Part shown: positions 5,770-9,058 of the stretch, piece by piece
How the letters are laid out: each line of letters opens with the position of its first letter
How positions within the stretch are numbered: the first letter of the stretch is position 1
Origin: Pseudomonadota bacterium
GTDB taxonomy: Bacteria; Pseudomonadota; Alphaproteobacteria; Rhizobiales; Xanthobacteraceae
DNA length: 9,058 nt
NCBI GenBank assembly: GCA_021823875.1
Contig: JAKAMD010000123.1
Coordinates: forward strand, 1-9,058
Direction of reading: 5' to 3'
Notes under the pieces: model-generated
The model's input: the letters and a program-made list of their open reading frames with translations, nothing else
What the model was told of the DNA's origin: nothing
Database searches by the model: none
Program-made: the position numbers and the translations under genes

Positions 5770-6666
5770 ATGAGCATGACACTGCAATCAACCGCTGAAA
5801 GCAGCCCCATCATCGCGCCGCTCGCCACCGCGGCGGCCGACTACGACATCGTGCGCCGCGCCATCGCCCACATTCGCGGCAACTGGCGGGCGCAGCCGGA
5901 GATCGACACGATCGCCGACGCCGCTGGCGTCAGTGCCACCGATCTGCATCATCTGTTCCGGCGCTGGTGCGGGTTGACGCCGAAAGCCTTCCTGCAGGCG
6001 CTCACGCTCAGCCACGCGCGCGAACTATTGCGTTCGTCGGCGAGCGTGCTCGACACCGCTTACGAGGTCGGCCTGTCCGGCCCCGGCCGCTTGCACGACC
6101 TGTTCGTCACCCATGAGGCGATGTCGCCGGGCGAATGGAAGGCCGGCGGCGAAGGCCTCACCATGACCTACGGCTTCCACCCTTGCCCGTTCGGCATGGC
6201 GCTGGTGATGACGACGCCGCGCGGACTCGCAGGGCTCGCGCTTGCCGATGCCGGCAAGGAGCGCACGGCGCTGCGCGACATGAAATCGCGTTGGCCGAAA
6301 GCGAAATATGTCGAGGACTACGCTGCCACCGCAGCAACCGCGCGCCGCATCTTCGATGCCGCGCTCTGGCGCAAGGATCAGCCGCTGCGCGTGGTGTTGA
6401 TCGGCACCGATTTCGAAGTGCGGGTGTGGGAGAAGCTGCTCGACATCCCGATGGGCAAGCTTACCACCTATTCCGATCTGGCTGCCCGCGCTGGCGCACC
6501 GAAGGCCGCGCGTGCGGTCGGCGCCGCCGTCGGCAAGAACCCGCTCTGTTTCGTGGTGCCGTGCCACCGCGTGATCGGCAAGAGCGGCGAACTCACCGGC
6601 TATCACTGGGGCCTCACCCGCAAGCGCGCCATGCTCGGCTGGGAAGCCGGCATGGTGGAGGCTTAA
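5770..6666 (+). CDS. Ada-like AraC-HTH / methylated-DNA-[protein]-cysteine S-methyltransferase fusion
   Basis: A 298-residue DNA alkylation repair protein. Residues 25-125 form an AraC-type double helix-turn-helix: IDTIADAAGVSATDLHHLFRRWCGLTPKAFL and the second HTH ending at MSPGEWK. Residues 133-298 are an O6-alkylguanine-DNA alkyltransferase: GTDFEVRVWEKLLDIPMGKLTTYSDLA (212-238), ARAVGAAVGKNP (247-258) and the active site PCHRVIG with acceptor Cys265, which takes the methyl group irreversibly. Compared with E. coli Ada (354 residues), the N-terminal zinc domain that repairs methylphosphotriesters and switches on transcription is absent; only about 24 residues precede the HTH. It may therefore act chiefly as a repair enzyme, or regulate by another signal. 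The ATG at 5770 and a second at 5776 are both possible starts; AAAGAG at about 5759-5764 is a fair ribosome site. It stands alone between a repeat element and gpmI. Confidence 0.93.
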   Translation: MSMTLQSTAESSPIIAPLATAAADYDIVRRAIAHIRGNWRAQPEIDTIADAAGVSATDLHHLFRRWCGLTPKAFLQALTLSHARELLRSSASVLDTAYEVGLSGPGRLHDLFVTHEAMSPGEWKAGGEGLTMTYGFHPCPFGMALVMTTPRGLAGLALADAGKERTALRDMKSRWPKAKYVEDYAATAATARRIFDAALWRKDQPLRVVLIGTDFEVRVWEKLLDIPMGKLTTYSDLAARAGAPKAARAVGAAVGKNPLCFVVPCHRVIGKSGELTGYHWGLTRKRAMLGWEAGMVEA

Positions 6667-6827
6667 GTCCTCTCGCCACCTCCCCTTTCGGGCCTCCATT
6701 TCCGCGCTTCGCGGGCATGGCGCCCTTGCGCCGACCGCCGGTATCGCCATCTTGCGGCAAGTTGACCTTGTCCGGCCGATCCTTCAAAACCACCGCCAAA
6801 CAGGCCGAAAAACCCGGGATTTTTCGC
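6667..6827. other. Intergenic region upstream of gpmI with GC hairpins
   Basis: Two adjacent GC-rich hairpins follow the ada/ogt stop: CCGCG-CTT-CGCGG (6702-6714) and GGCGC-CCTT-GCGCC (6719-6732). A short CTTG-type palindrome is at 6751-6761. None has a T-run, so they may be weak or Rho-assisted transcript ends rather than a classical terminator. TTGACC at 6762-6767 resembles a -35 element but has no good -10 at 16-18 bp, so I do not call a promoter. Confidence 0.4.
6807..6825 (+). promoter_or_regulatory. Palindrome containing the gpmI ribosome site
   Basis: GAAAAA (6807-6812), CCCGGG (6813-6818) and ATTTTTC (6819-6825) form a near-perfect palindrome ending 2 bases before the gpmI ATG. The only Shine-Dalgarno-like bases, GGGA at 6816-6819, lie inside it, 8 nt from the start. 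Pairing of the arms would cover the ribosome site, though A-U stems are weak. Regulation is speculative; use as the ribosome site is likely. Confidence 0.4.
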
Positions 6828-8348
6828 ATGCAAGAACGCCGCCCTGTGATGCTGGTGGTGCTGGACGGATGGGGCTGGCGCGAGGAGGTCGCGGACAACG
6901 CCGTCCGCCAGGCCAAGACGCCGACCTTCGACCGGCTCTGGGCCTCCTGCCCGCACGCCTTCCTGCGCACCTCCGGCCGCGACGTCGGCCTGCCGGACGG
7001 GCAGATGGGCAATTCCGAGGTCGGCCATCTCAACATCGGCGCCGGCCGGGTGGTGATGCAGGACCTGCCGCGCATCGGCGACGCCATCGCCTCGGGCGAA
7101 ATCGCCAAGAAGCCGGTGCTCACCGACCTGATCGCCAAGCTGAAAAAGAGCGGCGGCACCTGCCACCTGATCGGCCTGGTTTCGCCCGGCGGCGTGCATT
7201 CGCACCAGGATCATGCCGTCGCGCTGGCGAAGATTTTGACGGACGCCGGCGTACCGGCGGTGCTGCACGCGCTTACCGACGGCCGCGATACACCACCGCA
7301 AGCGGCGGCCGATTACCTGAAGCAGGTCACCGCCGCGCTGCCGAAGTCGGTGCCGGTCGCCACTGTCATCGGTCGCTATTACGCCATGGACCGCGACAAG
7401 CGCTGGGAGCGCGTGAGCAAGGCCTATGACGCCATAGTATCGGCCGAGGGCGCGCATTTCGGCGACGCGCAGGCGGCGATCGCCGATGCTTACGTCAACA
7501 AGGTCTATGACGAGTTCATCCTGCCGGCGGTGATCGGCAACTATGCCGGCATGAAGGACGGCGATGGCGTGCTGTGCTTCAATTTCCGCGCCGATCGCGT
7601 GCGCGAAATTCTCGGCGCGCTACTCGATGCGTCGTTCTCCGGATTCGCACGCAAGCGCACCGTGCGCTTCGCGGCGGCGGTCGGCATGGCCGAATACAGC
7701 GACGCGCTGAACAAGCTGATGCAGACGATCTTCCAGCCGCAGAGCTTTCCGAACATTCTGGGCGAGGTCGCCGCCAACGCCGGCCGCACGCAACTGCGCA
7801 TGGCCGAGACCGAGAAATATCCGCACGTCACTTACTTCCTCAACGGCGGCCGCGAGGAGCCCTATCCGGGCGAAGACCGCATCATGGTGCCTTCGCCGAA
7901 GGTGGCGACCTACGACCTGCAGCCGGAAATGTCGGCACCCGAGCTCACCGCCAAGGCGGTGGAAGCGATCAATTCGGGCAAATACGATTTGATCGTGCTC
8001 AACTACGCCAATCCCGACATGGTTGGTCACACCGGCAGCCTGCCCGCCGCCATCAAGGCGGTGGAAACGGTGGACAACGGCCTCGGGCAGATCGCCGACG
8101 CCATCAGCAAAGCCGGCGGCGCGCTGCTGTTCACCGCCGATCACGGCAACTGCGAGATGATGCGCGACCCCGCAACCGGCGGCCCGCACACCGCGCACAC
8201 CACCAATCCAGTACCGGTGGTGCTGATGGGCGGCGGCAAGGTTACGCTGCAGGACGGCCGGCTGGCCGACCTCGCGCCGACTTTGCTGCAGTTGATGGGC
8301 CTGCCGCAGCCGGCCGAGATGACCGGCCATTCGCTGATCAAGGCCTGA
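6828..8348 (+). CDS. gpmI: 2,3-bisphosphoglycerate-independent phosphoglycerate mutase
   Basis: Cytoplasmic glycolytic and gluconeogenic enzyme interconverting 3- and 2-phosphoglycerate through a phosphoserine intermediate, with two Mn2+ ions. The 506 residues are the usual length for bacterial iPGM. The alkaline-phosphatase-like metal sites are complete: Asp13 in LDGWG, phospho-acceptor Ser63 in GQMGNSEVGHLNIGAG, Asp397 and His401 in NPDMVGHTG, Asp438-His439 in TADHGN, and His457 in HTAHTTNPVP. The substrate-binding phosphotransferase-domain insert spans about 80-300, with GLVSPGGVHSHQDH (117-130), LTDGRDTPP (149-157) and FNFRADR (251-257). The frame is open far upstream into the ada/ogt gene, but the ATG at 6828 gives the conserved N-terminus RPVMLVVLDGWG and has GGGA 8 nt upstream. 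It follows the ada/ogt fusion by 161 bp and is probably transcribed on its own or with the downstream oxygenase gene. Confidence 0.98.
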   Translation: MQERRPVMLVVLDGWGWREEVADNAVRQAKTPTFDRLWASCPHAFLRTSGRDVGLPDGQMGNSEVGHLNIGAGRVVMQDLPRIGDAIASGEIAKKPVLTDLIAKLKKSGGTCHLIGLVSPGGVHSHQDHAVALAKILTDAGVPAVLHALTDGRDTPPQAAADYLKQVTAALPKSVPVATVIGRYYAMDRDKRWERVSKAYDAIVSAEGAHFGDAQAAIADAYVNKVYDEFILPAVIGNYAGMKDGDGVLCFNFRADRVREILGALLDASFSGFARKRTVRFAAAVGMAEYSDALNKLMQTIFQPQSFPNILGEVAANAGRTQLRMAETEKYPHVTYFLNGGREEPYPGEDRIMVPSPKVATYDLQPEMSAPELTAKAVEAINSGKYDLIVLNYANPDMVGHTGSLPAAIKAVETVDNGLGQIADAISKAGGALLFTADHGNCEMMRDPATGGPHTAHTTNPVPVVLMGGGKVTLQDGRLADLAPTLLQLMGLPQPAEMTGHSLIKA

Positions 8349-8411
8349 GCGGTAGCGCACCTACCCGTGTTTCGTGGCAGGATACCGGCCTTGGCAGCCG
8401 GGAGACGCGCC

Positions 8412-9058
8412 ATGGCCGAACAGAATTCTGCGGGCGACGGCATCGAGGCGCTGTGGCCGACCATTTTCATGCGCCGCACGCTGCCCGGCGCTGAGCTTGC
8501 CAATCAGGCGCTGTCGGCATTCGTGCTCGAGCTGGAAGACGCCAACACGGCGCTCACCACCGACTATCTGCGCGACAACCTGCTCACCGCCGATCATCCC
8601 GCCGTGGCCTGGCTGCGCGACTGCATCAACCTCACAATTACTGACTATTTCCGCGCGCTCGGCATGGCCTACCCGATCGACTGGACGCTGCACGGCTGGG
8701 CCAATATCAACCGGCTCGGCGACTATCACGATCCGCACAATCATCCGCACAGCTATCTGTCGGGAACCTATTACGTGCAGGTGCCGATGGACCGCGCGCC
8801 GTTGCGCACGCGCAAGGACGTGCGGCCGGGCTGCATCACCTTCTACGACCCGCGCGGGCCGGCGGTGAACATGAACGCGATCCGCAACGATCCCTATATC
8901 GAGCCGGAATATACGGTGCAGCCGAAGCCGGGTCAGATTCTCTTATGGCCGGCGTTCCTGACGCATTTCGTGCATCCCAATCTGAGCGAGACGCCACGCA
9001 TCAGCATCAGCTTCAACGCCATGCTGAAATGGTCGGACGTCTTTCTGCCGAGGCAGGC
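8412..9058 (+). CDS. TIGR02466-like putative 2-oxoglutarate/Fe(II) oxygenase (3' end missing)
   Basis: The first 215 residues of a protein resembling the TIGR02466 family, putative 2-oxoglutarate- and Fe(II)-dependent oxygenases of unknown substrate. The double-stranded beta-helix landmarks are WANINRLGDYHDPHNHPHSYLSGTYYV-like residues 96-122, with four histidines (106, 109, 111, 113) in the iron-binding area. PGCITFYDPRG (139-149) and PGQILLWPAFLTHFVHPN (173-190) follow, with a candidate distal ligand His185. Arg196 in PRISISFNAM would bind 2-oxoglutarate. The ATG at 8412 has a strong GGGAG at 8400-8404. It starts 63 bp after the gpmI stop on the same strand with no terminator seen between them, so co-transcription is possible. 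Family length is about 200-220 residues, so little is probably missing at the right edge. The exact iron ligands are inferred. Confidence 0.78.
   Translation, partial: MAEQNSAGDGIEALWPTIFMRRTLPGAELANQALSAFVLELEDANTALTTDYLRDNLLTADHPAVAWLRDCINLTITDYFRALGMAYPIDWTLHGWANINRLGDYHDPHNHPHSYLSGTYYVQVPMDRAPLRTRKDVRPGCITFYDPRGPAVNMNAIRNDPYIEPEYTVQPKPGQILLWPAFLTHFVHPNLSETPRISISFNAMLKWSDVFLPRQ

Noticed and set aside
6762..6790. TTGACC as a gpmI promoter -35 element
   Set aside because: No acceptable -10 sequence at 16-18 bp spacing.
6135..6827. Upstream extension of the gpmI frame into the ada/ogt gene
   Set aside because: The sequence is a frame-shifted shadow of the methyltransferase; family N-terminus begins at 6828.
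7574..8494. 306-codon plus-strand frame overlapping gpmI
   Set aside because: Low-complexity Arg-rich shadow of gpmI, with no recognisable domain.
1..9058. CRISPR array, tRNA, rRNA, transposase, prophage or defence system
   Set aside because: No regularly spaced repeats, no cloverleaf or rRNA-like stretch, and no integrase, transposase or nuclease-toxin genes were seen; every large coding region is accounted for.

Overview
This GC-rich window looks like chromosomal core sequence from an alphaproteobacterium, most likely a Hyphomicrobiales/Rhizobiales member of the Bradyrhizobium-Rhodopseudomonas-Xanthobacteraceae kind. The evidence is the codon use, the pairing of a DUF2244 gene with nth, the 'lipo-like' YiiX-type hydrolase followed by an EI24 membrane protein, and an intergenic palindromic element beginning and ending with GTCATTCC/GGAATGAC. 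The assignment is inferred from protein and repeat style only; there is no rRNA or other marker gene here.

Layout, left to right. (1) A Tat-exported flavin amine oxidase on the minus strand, cut by the left edge (1-880). (2) A 234-bp intergenic region with a 7-bp-arm palindrome and a tandem octamer. (3) A plus-strand pair: a permuted papain-fold (YiiX/YebB/NlpC-P60-like) hydrolase with an intact His-Glu-Cys set, then an EI24/CysZ-like membrane protein, closed by a clear intrinsic terminator at 2723-2770. (4) A minus-strand pair, read right to left: nth (endonuclease III) and, 21 bp after its stop, a DpgC-like crotonase-fold protein related to the cofactor-free dioxygenase of glycopeptide antibiotic biosynthesis. 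(5) Divergent from nth, with only 21 bp between the two start codons, a DUF2244 membrane protein whose stop codon touches a 113-bp inverted-repeat element. (6) An Ada-like AraC-HTH/O6-alkylguanine-DNA methyltransferase fusion lacking the N-terminal phosphotriester-sensing domain. (7) gpmI, cofactor-independent phosphoglycerate mutase. (8) A TIGR02466-type putative 2-oxoglutarate/Fe(II) oxygenase, cut by the right edge.

Functionally this is a mixed housekeeping neighbourhood: two DNA repair genes for base damage (nth and the ada/ogt fusion), one glycolytic enzyme, and three oxidative enzymes (flavin amine oxidase, DpgC-like, 2OG oxygenase-like). There is no sign of a mobile element, prophage, CRISPR array, tRNA or rRNA. 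The least ordinary gene is the DpgC-like protein: its apparent catalytic residues are kept, but no DpgA/B/D partner or other natural-product gene lies in view.
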